Of a stretch of 64,000 bases of DNA, positions 48,911 through 56,686 are shown piece after piece (position 1 is the first letter of the stretch; each line of letters starts with the position of its first letter). A program made the position numbers and the translations under genes. The notes below the pieces were generated by a model, which was not told where the DNA came from, searched no databases, and was given only the letters and a program-made list of their open reading frames with translations. This stretch comes from Streptomyces silvae. GTDB lineage: Bacteria > Actinomycetota > Actinomycetes > Streptomycetales > Streptomycetaceae. The stretch covers positions 1 to 64,000 of the forward strand of contig NZ_JAERUC010000191.1 of NCBI RefSeq assembly GCF_016745505.1. The letters are read 5' to 3'.

Positions 48911-49729
48911 CTATGTCAGCTGCTGCTCCCCGGATTCCGCGGCGGAGCCGGGTGCGGCGCTCAGGGGCTGGAGCAGGGGGCGTTTCGCGGTGCGGCCGTC
49001 GCCCGAGGAACGGCCGCGCAGACGGCGTCCGATCCAGGGGCCGAGGAAAGCGGCGGCCCAGCGCACCTCGGCGCCCGCAGCCTGCCAACGCGAGGGAATC
49101 GGCTGCTCCGGCAGGGGGCGGGTCCAGGCGTCGTCGCTTCCGGGCAGCTGGATGGCCTGGGCGACGGCGGCGGCGATCCGCTCGTGGCCGAGGGGGCTGG
49201 TGTGGAGCCGGTCCGTGCTCCACAGACGTGGATCGGCCGCGGCGGCGTGCAGGTCGATCTCGGCGACCGCGACCCCGTGGCGGGCGGCCGCGGCGCGGAT
49301 GCGGTCGTTGAGCTCGAACACGCGGCCCCGGACCGGCCGGGCCAGGGGCGCGATCTTCCCCACGTCGGGGAACGTCATCGTCGCCACCCGGGCCCCGGCG
49401 GCCGTGAGTTCGGCGAACATCTCCTCCAGGTGCCCGGCCACCTCCGCCGCGTCGAACCGGGGCCTGAGCACGTCGTTGACCCCGGCGACGACCGTGGCCA
49501 GGTCGGGCCGCAGGGCCAGGGCGGGCCCCAGCTGCCCGGCGCGGACCTGGCCCGCGACACGGCCGCGTACGGCCAGGTTCGCGTACTGGAGACCGGGGCT
49601 GACGGCTGCGAGCTGCTCGGCGAGCCGGTCCGCCCAGCCGCGCAGGCCCACGGTGTCGTCCCCGTCGCCGACACCTTCGGTCTGACTGTCGCCCAGGGCG
49701 ACGTAGCGCACGTACTCACCGCTCGGCAC
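48911..49729 (-). CDS. SGNH/GDSL hydrolase family protein
   Basis: A 272-residue SGNH-type esterase. The four blocks are YVALGDSQTEGVGDG (nucleophile Ser) at residues 9-23, the oxyanion Gly in YANLAVRGRVAGQV, VAGVNDVLRP (Asn) and STDRLHTSPLGHERIA (Asp-x-x-His near residue 175). The C-terminal ~70 residues are Arg/Gly/Pro-rich and probably disordered. No signal peptide is seen, so it acts inside the cell, on an ester or acyl substrate that I cannot identify. Its start overlaps the PadR stop region by 14 bases, so the two genes are one transcript and PadR probably controls it. Confidence 0.9.
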   Translation of the reverse strand: MPSGEYVRYVALGDSQTEGVGDGDDTVGLRGWADRLAEQLAAVSPGLQYANLAVRGRVAGQVRAGQLGPALALRPDLATVVAGVNDVLRPRFDAAEVAGHLEEMFAELTAAGARVATMTFPDVGKIAPLARPVRGRVFELNDRIRAAAARHGVAVAEIDLHAAAADPRLWSTDRLHTSPLGHERIAAAVAQAIQLPGSDDAWTRPLPEQPIPSRWQAAGAEVRWAAAFLGPWIGRRLRGRSSGDGRTAKRPLLQPLSAAPGSAAESGEQQLT

Positions 49730-50321
49730 GGGTGGACTTCCTTTCCTTGAGGACGGATCTCTCCTTGAGGGCGGACCTCTCCTTGAGGACGGACGCGATC
49801 CGCAGGCACCAGTCCCGGTGTTCCTGCTCGAAGGACAGACCGCGCAGGCACGTCAGGTACGGTCCGATCCGCTCGCCGTGGCGGAGGAACTCCTCCTCGT
49901 CCACATCGCCGCGGAGCTGCCGGAGGAGCGCGCCGAGAAGCTCGATCTTGCCCTCGGCCGCCGAGGCCCGCTCCTCCAGCTGGCCGATCACCGACGCCGT
50001 GCCGACCCGGTCGGCGACCTGCACCTTGACCAGCAGATCGTCGCGGATGGACGACGGCTTCGACACGGCCGCGGCGAAGTCCTCCAGCTCGGCGCGGCCG
50101 GCCTTGGTGACCTGGAACAGGCGTTTGTTGGGCCGGGTCTCCTGGACCACCTGCCGGCCCGCGATCAGCCCTTCCTTCTCCAGCTTGGTCAGCTCGGCGT
50201 ACAGCTGCTGCGGCAGGGCGTGCCAGAAGTTGGCGACGCCGATGTCGAACGCCTTCGCCAACTGGTATCCGCTGTACTCGCCGTCCAGCAGCGCCGCCAG
50301 TACCGCATGTCGCAGGGCCAT
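49716..50321 (-). CDS. PadR-family transcriptional regulator
   Basis: A 201-residue PadR-type winged-helix regulator. The N-terminal domain reads RHAVLAALLDGEYSGYQLAKAFDIGVANFWHALPQQLYAELTKLEKEGLI, seen in parts, with the typical G-Y-Q-L-x-K-A-F helix. The C-terminal domain is a long coiled helix (LEERASAAEGKIELLGALLRQL) for dimerisation. The ATG is at 50321. A perfect inverted repeat 34 bases upstream (50355-50388) is the probable operator, giving autorepression. The downstream SGNH hydrolase overlaps it by 14 bases and should be coregulated. Confidence 0.93.
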   Translation of the reverse strand: MALRHAVLAALLDGEYSGYQLAKAFDIGVANFWHALPQQLYAELTKLEKEGLIAGRQVVQETRPNKRLFQVTKAGRAELEDFAAAVSKPSSIRDDLLVKVQVADRVGTASVIGQLEERASAAEGKIELLGALLRQLRGDVDEEEFLRHGERIGPYLTCLRGLSFEQEHRDWCLRIASVLKERSALKERSVLKERKSTRAER

Positions 50322-50354
50322 GGAGGCACCCCTTTCCCTCTCCCCGCCACATCG

Positions 50355-50388
50355 TACTCAAGAATGTGACTAATCAAATTCTTGAGTA
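50355..50388. promoter_or_regulatory. Perfect inverted repeat, probable PadR operator
   Basis: TACTCAAGAAT (50355-50365) and ATTCTTGAGTA (50378-50388) form an 11-bp perfect inverted repeat with a 12-bp spacer, in an unusually AT-rich patch upstream of the padR gene. Minus-strand TTGATT (50377-50372) and TACGAT (50356-50351) could be promoter boxes lying inside it, so binding would block transcription. Confidence 0.8.
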
Positions 50389-50451
50389 GTGGAGCGTGAC
50401 GGGGAGCAGCGGGGAGCGGCGGGGAGACGAGGGCGTGTGAGGCGCCCTCCT

Positions 50452-51132
50452 TCAGCGGCGGGCCGCGCCCCTCCCGGCCGGGTCGATACGCACCCGCTCC
50501 GTGGCCGGTGCGGCCTCCAGGTCGTCCAGCTGCGCGACGATCGTGCTGCGCAGGTCGTCGAAGTCCTCGAAGCGGTGGTCGTTGAACAGGGTGTAGCCCG
50601 TCCACATCAGGTTGGCGCACACCCGCGCCGGCACCCTGCCCGTACGGGCGCCCATGCCGACCAGCGCCACCGACCCGATGCTCCCCGGCGCCTCCCTGTT
50701 CTGCCGGTGGATCGCCTGGAAGGCGGCGGCGCAGGCCAGGGCCACGTTCAAGGTCTCGCTGACGTTCTGCGAGGACCCCTCCATCGTCGGCGTCGGTATG
50801 AGGAACTTCGGGTTGACCGCACCCGACGGCACGCACACCGCGCTCCCCACCGGAAGGCTCCCGCCGAACCCGTCGCGGATCGCCCGCTGGACGCGCAGCT
50901 GGATCCCGGCGCCGAGGTGCCGCTTGATGGCCGCGTCGGTGCCACCGTCCATGCGTCCACGGGAGTTGGTCGGGCTGACCCAGGCATCCACCGTCTCGTC
51001 GAGGATCGATCCCTTGCGGATCTCGACCTCCGGGGTGTCGGCGAACGCCGCCCGCCACGCCTCCACGACGTCGCTGCTGAGGTCGGTCAGCACCACCCGG
51101 ACAGGCTGCGGCTGCATGCGGTTCGCGGTCAT
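50452..51132 (-). CDS. Macrodomain protein (ADP-ribose binding/hydrolysing)
   Basis: A 226-residue protein whose first ~190 residues form a macrodomain. The ADP-ribose loop region reads VEIRKGSILDETVDAWVSPTNSRGRMDGGTDAAIKRHLG (in parts), near residues 34-72; the S-P-T-N-S-x-G-x-M-D-G-G-T-D pattern matches the catalytic Asn/Gly-Gly loop 1. VALVGMGARTGRVPAR near 165 matches the second phosphate loop. Such proteins remove ADP-ribose from proteins or DNA. The ATG at 51132 has GGAGTGG upstream. It is divergent from the UDG-ADP-ribosyltransferase gene, each with a DNA-damage-type promoter, which points to a reversal or antidote role by analogy with DarG. Confidence 0.85.
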   Translation of the reverse strand: MTANRMQPQPVRVVLTDLSSDVVEAWRAAFADTPEVEIRKGSILDETVDAWVSPTNSRGRMDGGTDAAIKRHLGAGIQLRVQRAIRDGFGGSLPVGSAVCVPSGAVNPKFLIPTPTMEGSSQNVSETLNVALACAAAFQAIHRQNREAPGSIGSVALVGMGARTGRVPARVCANLMWTGYTLFNDHRFEDFDDLRSTIVAQLDDLEAAPATERVRIDPAGRGAARR

Positions 51133-51172
51133 CGTCCACTCCGATCGGGAGGTGGTTCCTCCACTGATCGGG

Positions 51173-51195
51173 ACGCTACAGCGCACCACTGACAA
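51173..51195 (-). promoter_or_regulatory. RecA-independent DNA-damage promoter (PafBC type) of the macrodomain gene
   Basis: On the minus strand, TTGTCAGTG (51195-51187), eight bases, then TAGCGT (51178-51173). This is an exact match to the actinobacterial RecA-NDp motif TTGTCRGTG-N8-TAnnnT, which is bound by PafBC and induced by DNA damage. It lies 41 bases before the macrodomain ATG. Confidence 0.8.
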
Positions 51196-51239
51196 CGCCC
51201 CTGGAGGCGGCAGCAGTTGGTCCGCCCCGTTGTCAGTGG
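51186..51239. promoter_or_regulatory. 12-bp inverted repeat made by two divergent damage-promoter elements
   Basis: CCACTGACAACG (51186-51197) and CGTTGTCAGTGG (51228-51239) are exact reverse complements, 30 bp apart. Each arm is the TTGTCAGTG element of one of the two divergent promoters, so the pair is best read as two outward-facing PafBC sites. Confidence 0.85.
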
Positions 51240-51252
51240 CGGGGGATACAAC
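51230..51252 (+). promoter_or_regulatory. RecA-independent DNA-damage promoter (PafBC type) of the UDG-ART gene
   Basis: TTGTCAGTG (51230-51238), eight bases, then TACAAC (51247-51252). It matches TTGTCRGTG-N8-TAnnnT except for the last base. The likely RNA start is near 51259, giving a ~90-base leader before the ATG at 51348, or a leaderless start at the in-frame ATG at 51258. Confidence 0.72.
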
Positions 51253-51347
51253 TCGTCATGTGCGGGTCCACGGTGCGTACGGCGCCGGGCCGGCCCCGAG
51301 CACACCTCTGCCCTCATCACGGACCGACACCGCGGAGTGCCTCCACC

Positions 51348-52964
51348 ATGAACGACGCCCCCACCCCGGCCCAGCCCGGCCCGAACGACCCGCTGGCCCT
51401 TGCCGAACTCTTCGCGGGCGGCGGCGAACCATGGCTCCCGCTGCTGAAGCCGGCCATCGAAGCGCGGGCGGTCGCGGCCGAGTTCATCGGACCGGGCCGG
51501 GGCCCTGGAGTCGTTCCCGTGCGCGAGCTGACCTTCCAGGCGCTCAAGCCGAACCCGCCGCACAAGTGGAAGGTCGTCGTCTTCGGCCAGAACCCCTACC
51601 CGCGGCAGGAGAGCGCCACCGGCATCGCGATGTTCGACAACACCTTCCACGACTGGAAGGACAGCCAGTTCGGCCGGGTCGTCAGCATCCGCTGCATCAT
51701 CAAGGCGGCGGCGATGTGGAAGTACGGCATACCGAAGAAGACCCCGATCGCCGACGTACGCGCGCTCCTGAAGAAGCAGGACACCGTCCAGCCGCCGGAG
51801 TGGTTCCAGGCGATGCTCACGCAGGGCGTGCTGCTGCTGAACGCGGCGCTCACCGCCAGCAGCGACGGGGCGATGGCCACCGATCAGCACACCCGGTTCT
51901 GGCGCCCGGTGGTCGAGCGGATCGTCGAGGAGATCCTCAGGGCCAAGCAGAACGCCGAGGAGGAGGACCGCTACGTCGTCTTCGCCTGGTGGGGTGCGCA
52001 CGCGCGCAGCCTGAAGAACGTCGTCCTCCGGCTCCAGAAGAAGTACCCGGAGGTCGAGGTGCGGCACATCGACCACCCCAACCCCGCCGCGCAGGGCGAC
52101 ATCTTCTGCGAGGGGGAGCACTTCGGCACGGTCAACGCCGCCCTCACCTCGCTCGGCGCCGACGAGATCGACTGGCTGCCCGGCAAGGGGTGGAACGAGG
52201 CCGCGGAAGGGTCCGGCGGAGCGGACGACGGGACCGCCGACCGCATGGGCGCGTTCATCGCGTCGACCATGGAGCTGCATCAGCTGTATCTGGACCGCCT
52301 CGCGGGGGTCAAGGACGAGGGACTCGTCCTGCCCGCGATCACCGGGGTGTTCGACACCCCGCTCCTGGAGTTCCAGGAGGCCGTGGGGCCGGTCGTCTCC
52401 CTGCTGCCCGGTATCGACCGGCACGCGGGGCGCTCGTACGAGTTCGGGAAGAGGCGCGCGGACGAGGAGGCCGGCGAGCTGTCGGCCGACGCCGTCGCCG
52501 CCCTCCACCTCTACACCTGCGAGTCCGCGTTCTACCGTGAGATCAACGCGGTCCTGCGCTCCCCGGACCGGACGAAGGTCGTCCCGTACCTCCCCTACCT
52601 GCGGCTGCTGTTCTCGGCCGTCTCCCGACTCCCCGCCCACACGGCGCCGTTGTGGCGCGGGGTGTCGCTGGACCTGCGCGCGCAGTACCCGCTCGGCAGG
52701 ACGGTGACCTGGTGGGGCGTGTCCTCGTGCACGTCCGAGGCCGCCGTGGCGCGCTCGTTCCTCGGCAGCCGGGGCAAGCGCACGCTCTTCGAGGTAACCC
52801 CCGCCAGGGCGGTGGGCATCCGGCGCTACTCGGCGTTCACGGGTGAGGAGGAGTTCATCCTGTCGCCCGGTACGCAGCTGAAGGTGACCGGTGTGAAGGC
52901 CGAGCGCGGGGGCCTGTGCACGGTGCGGCTGACGGAGCTGGAGGAGCAGACCCTGGTGTCCTGA
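51348..52964 (+). CDS. Uracil-DNA-glycosylase-like domain fused to R-S-E ADP-ribosyltransferase
   Basis: A 538-residue fusion. Residues ~60-270 resemble family 1 uracil-DNA glycosylase: VVVFGQNPYPRQESATGIAM (water-activating loop, with Asn82 where UNG has Asp), LLLNAALTASS near 161, VFAWWGAHARS near 210, and HIDHPNPAAQGD near 240 (the H-P-S-P loop). Residues ~300-538 are an ADP-ribosyltransferase of the R-S-ExE type: LWRGVSL (Arg437), WWGVSSCTS (S459-S463) and GEEEFILSPGT (E500-x-E502). I infer NAD-dependent ADP-ribosylation guided to uracil-containing or damaged DNA. It is divergent from a macrodomain gene with a matching damage promoter. An in-frame ATG at 51258 is an alternative start. Confidence 0.8.
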   Translation: MNDAPTPAQPGPNDPLALAELFAGGGEPWLPLLKPAIEARAVAAEFIGPGRGPGVVPVRELTFQALKPNPPHKWKVVVFGQNPYPRQESATGIAMFDNTFHDWKDSQFGRVVSIRCIIKAAAMWKYGIPKKTPIADVRALLKKQDTVQPPEWFQAMLTQGVLLLNAALTASSDGAMATDQHTRFWRPVVERIVEEILRAKQNAEEEDRYVVFAWWGAHARSLKNVVLRLQKKYPEVEVRHIDHPNPAAQGDIFCEGEHFGTVNAALTSLGADEIDWLPGKGWNEAAEGSGGADDGTADRMGAFIASTMELHQLYLDRLAGVKDEGLVLPAITGVFDTPLLEFQEAVGPVVSLLPGIDRHAGRSYEFGKRRADEEAGELSADAVAALHLYTCESAFYREINAVLRSPDRTKVVPYLPYLRLLFSAVSRLPAHTAPLWRGVSLDLRAQYPLGRTVTWWGVSSCTSEAAVARSFLGSRGKRTLFEVTPARAVGIRRYSAFTGEEEFILSPGTQLKVTGVKAERGGLCTVRLTELEEQTLVS

Positions 52965-53011
52965 GGCGTGCGGTCACTGCACGTCCTCGTGGTCACCGCG
53001 CATCCGCGCCG

Positions 53012-53767
53012 TCAGTGTGCGTCCTCGCTGTCAGTGGCCGGGGGAGCCGCCGCCGGGCCCGCCTCCGGACGCGGCGCCGTGCGCTCCACGCTCCAGCGCC
53101 GCCACGCGAGGGCGAAGCCGACCGCGGCGAGCAGCGCCGGAGCGGCCGACTGTGCCGTCAGCGACGCCACCCAGCCCGGGTTCATCCGCTCCGTCATGCC
53201 ACTGGTGTACTGACAGGTCGCCTGGGGCGGGAAGAAGCTGTACTCCAGCGTCGCGGGCGCGTTGCTGCCCCAGTCCGCCCCCGTCGAGCAGGCCGATGAC
53301 GGCCCCACGAGCAGCTTCCAGCCGGCCAGTGCGTACAGGAGGAGGAACAGGGAACCGGTCACGGTCAGCGCCGTCCCCGTCCGGCGGAGCTTCTCCGTCC
53401 TGGACATCGGCATCACCAGCGGGCTCCCGGGGCCCGGATCGAAACACTCCGCGAGGAGGGCCAGGAACAGGCAGGCCACCATGATCAGCAGGGTGCTCCA
53501 CAGCAGCAGGGCCAGTACCCCGTGCCCGCCGAACGAGACGATGTCCCCACCCGTGTACTCACAGACGGTGGCCGGGGGAAACGCCTGGTCCCGTGTCCGC
53601 AGGAGCCGGCCCGGCCCCTCCGTGATTCCCTGCATGCACCGCTCGTCGAACTCCAGCATGGCGAACAGGGCGACCGCCGACCCGGCGATCAGCGCGGCGA
53701 ACGAGATTCCCGCGGCGGCCCACAGGCCACCCGTCCGATAGCCGCTGTGCGTACGTGCGTGTGACAT
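53012..53767 (-). CDS. Uncharacterised four-span membrane protein
   Basis: A 251-residue membrane protein I do not recognise. Hydrophobic helices are LWAAAGISFAALIAGSAVALFAML, VLALLLWSTLLIMVACLFLALLA, TALTVTGSLFLLLYALAGWKLL and AAPALLAAVGFALAW. The outer loops after spans 1 and 3 each have paired cysteines in a similar context (MQGITEGPGRLL...ATVCEYTGGD; SSACSTGADW...ATCQYTSGM), which suggests an internal duplication of two-span units with disulfide-bonded loops. The C-terminus is a short Pro/Ala/Glu tail. The end lies 47 bases from the end of the convergent UDG-ADP-ribosyltransferase gene. Confidence 0.8.
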   Translation of the reverse strand: MSHARTHSGYRTGGLWAAAGISFAALIAGSAVALFAMLEFDERCMQGITEGPGRLLRTRDQAFPPATVCEYTGGDIVSFGGHGVLALLLWSTLLIMVACLFLALLAECFDPGPGSPLVMPMSRTEKLRRTGTALTVTGSLFLLLYALAGWKLLVGPSSACSTGADWGSNAPATLEYSFFPPQATCQYTSGMTERMNPGWVASLTAQSAAPALLAAVGFALAWRRWSVERTAPRPEAGPAAAPPATDSEDAH

Positions 53768-53969
53768 GGGCGCAGAGTATTCGAACGCAACGCCGGTCAG
53801 GGCTCGGCTGCTTGATCTCGCCGGGGCTCGACGCCCGAAAGGCGACAGAGGAGTTTACCCATCCGGGTGGCCCGTCACACGCCGCAGCGCCCTCTTTTGA
53901 TCCGCTGAGCGGCTGAACTTTTGTTGATCTGTGGCCAGTTGTGGGTACCGGGGGCCTACCCTTGACTAG

Positions 53970-55184
53970 GTGAACCAGTTGAAGTCCCGTGCGCCCCACG
54001 CCGAGGCCGTCCTGCCCGGCGCCCTGCCCGACGACCTGCGTGCCGAGCTCATCGCCTTCCGCCGTGATCTGCACATGCACCCGGAGCTCGGCAACCAGGA
54101 GTTCCGTACCACCGCGGCGATCAAGGCCCGCCTCGAGAAGGCGGGGCTGGAGCCCCAGGTACTGCCCGGGGGCACGGGACTGGTCTGTGACGTGGGGGAG
54201 TGGGACGGCGTGACGCCGATGCTGGCGCTGCGCGGCGACATCGACGCCCTGCCGATCCCGGACACCAAGGAGGGCGTCCCCTACCGGTCCACCGTGCCCG
54301 ACCGGGCCCACGCCTGCGGGCACGACGTCCACACGACCTGCGTCCTGGGCGCGGGGCTCGTGCTGAGCGATCTCGACCGGCAGGGGCTGCTGCCCCGCCC
54401 GGTCCGGCTGCTGTTCCAGCCCGCCGAGGAGGTGCTGCCCGGCGGCGCCGCCGACGCGGTGGCCGCCGGCGTCCTGGAAGGGGTGGGGCGCATCATCGGG
54501 GTGCACTGCGACCCCAAGGTCGACGTGGGCAGGATCGGGCTCCGGATCGGGCCGATCACCTCCGCCTGCGACCGCGTGGAGGTCTCCCTCGACGGCCCCG
54601 GCGGCCACACCGCCCGGCCGCACCTCACCACCGACCTGGTCACCGCCGCGGCCCGGGTGGCCACCGACGTACCCGCGCTGCTCGCCAGGCGCGTCGACGC
54701 GCGCGCCGGCCTCGCGGTCACCTGGGGCCGGCTCCAGACCGGCCACGCCCCCAACGTCATCCCGCAGCACGCCGAACTGTCGGGGACGGTCCGCTGCCTC
54801 GATCTGGAGAGCTGGCGGCAGGCACCGGACCTGGTGCAGGAGGCGATCGACGAAGTGGCCGGAATGTACCGGGCGAAGACGATGGTCGACTACGTCCGTG
54901 GAGTCCCGCCCGTGGTGAACGAGGCCGAGACGATCGGGCTTCTCGACGCCGCGATGACCATCCGCCGCGGATCGTATGCGATCGAGGACACCGAACAGAG
55001 CCTCGGCGGCGAGGACTTCTCCTGGTACCTGGAGAAGATCCCCGGCGCCATGGCCAGGCTCGGCGTACGGGCGCCGGGTGACACCCGCGGTCTCGACCTG
55101 CACCGGGGCAACTTCGACGTGGACGAGGAGGCCATCACGGTCGGGGTGGAACTGTTCACGGCGGCCGCGCTGCTGGACGCCTGA
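53970..55184 (+). CDS. M20-family amidohydrolase
   Basis: A 404-residue metallo-amidohydrolase of the M20D branch (hippurate/IAA-amino-acid hydrolase-like), which cleaves N-acyl amino acids. Motifs: FRRDLHMHPELGNQEFRT near residue 29, LALRGDIDALPIPD, HACGHDVHTTCVLGAGLVL (metal C-G-H-D), LFQPAEEVLPGGA (catalytic Glu pair), HCDPKVDVGRIGLRIGPI, and LGGEDFSWYLEKIPG (C-terminal metal region). GTG at 53970 lies seven bases after TACCCT (53957-53962), so the message is probably leaderless. It stands alone ahead of the nucleoside uptake genes. Confidence 0.93.
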   Translation: MNQLKSRAPHAEAVLPGALPDDLRAELIAFRRDLHMHPELGNQEFRTTAAIKARLEKAGLEPQVLPGGTGLVCDVGEWDGVTPMLALRGDIDALPIPDTKEGVPYRSTVPDRAHACGHDVHTTCVLGAGLVLSDLDRQGLLPRPVRLLFQPAEEVLPGGAADAVAAGVLEGVGRIIGVHCDPKVDVGRIGLRIGPITSACDRVEVSLDGPGGHTARPHLTTDLVTAAARVATDVPALLARRVDARAGLAVTWGRLQTGHAPNVIPQHAELSGTVRCLDLESWRQAPDLVQEAIDEVAGMYRAKTMVDYVRGVPPVVNEAETIGLLDAAMTIRRGSYAIEDTEQSLGGEDFSWYLEKIPGAMARLGVRAPGDTRGLDLHRGNFDVDEEAITVGVELFTAAALLDA

Positions 55185-55391
55185 CCGCGACGGAGCCGGG
55201 TGGCCGCGGACGGGTGGTGTGGCCTGCTGTTCCCTGCTGGTAACGGCTCGTAACCGGACAGGACACCTCCTGTTCGCGACGATCCGATAACGGCTTCCGT
55301 AGGGGTCCTTATCTGACATCTACGCGCGTTACGATCGCCGCGAAACCAGCGCCGGAAGAGGCGCTTCGGTCAGGTTTGAAGGAGCCTTCCC

Positions 55392-56432
55392 TTGCGCCGC
55401 GTATCCAAGATCGCTGCTGCGTGTACCGTCTCCGCGGCTCTCGCCTTCACCGCTACCGCGTGTGGTGAATCGTCCACCGAGAGCACCGGTTCCGACAAGG
55501 ACCAGATGAAGATCGGCATGGCCTACGACGTCGGTGGCCGTGGCGACAACTCGTTCAACGACTCCGCCGCCCGTGGCCTGGACAAGGCCAAGAAGGAGTT
55601 CAAGGCCGAGACCAAGGAGCTCACCGCCAAGAGCGGCGAGACCCCGGCCGACCGTGAGCAGCGCCTCGCGTCGCTCGCCGAGGGCGGCTACAACCCGGTC
55701 ATCGGCGTCGGTTTCGCCTACCAGGCCGCGCTCGAGAAGGTGGCCAAGGCTCACCCCGAGACCACCTTCGGCCTGATCGACTCGGTCTCCGAGGCGAAGA
55801 ACGTGTCCTCCATCGTCTTCACGGAGGAGCAGGGCTCCTACCTCGCCGGTGTCGCGGCGGCGCTGAAGTCCAAGGACGGCCAGGTCGGCTTCATCGGCGG
55901 TGTCGACCTCCCGCTGATCAAGAAGTTCGCGGCCGGCTTCCAGCAGGGCGTCACGGACACGAACCCCAAGGCCAAGGTCCAGATCCAGTACCTGTCCACC
56001 GGTTCGGACCTCTCCGGCTTCGGCAGCCCGGACAAGGGTGAGGCCGCCGCCAAGGGCATGCTGGACAAGGGGGCCGACGTCGTCTTCGCCGCCGCGGGCG
56101 GCTCGGGCGCCGGTGCGATCGAGGCCGTGGCCGGCAAGAAGGGCGCCTGGTCCATCGGCGTCGACTCCGACCAGGCCAAGGACCCGGCCCTGTCGAAGTA
56201 CGCCGACACGATCATGACCTCGGTCGTGAAGAACGTCGACAGCGGTGTCTACGACCTGGTGAAGTCCGTCAAGGACGGCAAGCCGCTCACCGGCACGCAG
56301 ACCTACTCCCTGGCCGAGGACGGCGTCAGCCTGACCACCACGGGTGACCACCTCAAGGACATCCAGTCCAAGATCGACGAGGCGAAGAAGAAGATCGCCG
56401 ACGGCTCGATCAAGGTCAAGACCACGACCTGA
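55392..56432 (+). CDS. BMP-family nucleoside-binding lipoprotein
   Basis: A 346-residue basic-membrane-protein family lipoprotein, the substrate-binding part of a nucleoside ABC importer (PnrA/BmpA type). The signal peptide ends in A-T-A-C with Cys at residue 24, then a Ser/Thr-rich stalk. Family blocks are IGMAYDVGGRGDNSFNDSAARGL, VIGVGFAYQAALEKVA, IVFTEEQGSYLAGVAAAL, GADVVFAAAGGSGAGAIEAV and IGVDSDQAK. The start is TTG at 55392 with GGAG seven bases upstream. The next gene encodes the transporter ATPase after a strong hairpin, so the binding protein can be made in excess. Confidence 0.94.
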   Translation: MRRVSKIAAACTVSAALAFTATACGESSTESTGSDKDQMKIGMAYDVGGRGDNSFNDSAARGLDKAKKEFKAETKELTAKSGETPADREQRLASLAEGGYNPVIGVGFAYQAALEKVAKAHPETTFGLIDSVSEAKNVSSIVFTEEQGSYLAGVAAALKSKDGQVGFIGGVDLPLIKKFAAGFQQGVTDTNPKAKVQIQYLSTGSDLSGFGSPDKGEAAAKGMLDKGADVVFAAAGGSGAGAIEAVAGKKGAWSIGVDSDQAKDPALSKYADTIMTSVVKNVDSGVYDLVKSVKDGKPLTGTQTYSLAEDGVSLTTTGDHLKDIQSKIDEAKKKIADGSIKVKTTT

Positions 56433-56446
56433 CCGGCCCGCTGAAG

Positions 56447-56490
56447 TCGGGGTCCGCAGGCGCGGTTTCCGCCGCGCCTGCGGACCCCGA
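56447..56490 (+). terminator. 19-bp perfect hairpin between lipoprotein and ATPase genes
   Basis: TCGGGGTCCGCAGGCGCGG (56447-56465) pairs perfectly with CCGCGCCTGCGGACCCCGA (56472-56490) around TTTCCG, 14 bases beyond the lipoprotein stop codon. It probably ends or protects most lipoprotein transcripts. Confidence 0.8.
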
Positions 56491-56686
56491 TTCACGTATA
56501 CCTCCGGGCCGAGGTCCCTCGGCATGTGTCGGTATCGTGCCCCTGGTTCGCCACCTGTCGCCGGGTGGCCGACGATTCGGTGGCGCTACGCGCGTAGTGC
56601 CCATCGAGCGCGGTATTTTTCGCCACCGGTCCCCGCGCTGTGTCCGTACATCGCCCGCCCTCCGCTCCTGCCAAGGAGAGTGCGCC

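Noticed and set aside
53028..53044. CTGTCAGTG, similar to the PafBC element
   Set aside because: It lies in the coding end of the membrane protein gene and has no TAnnnT box eight bases downstream.
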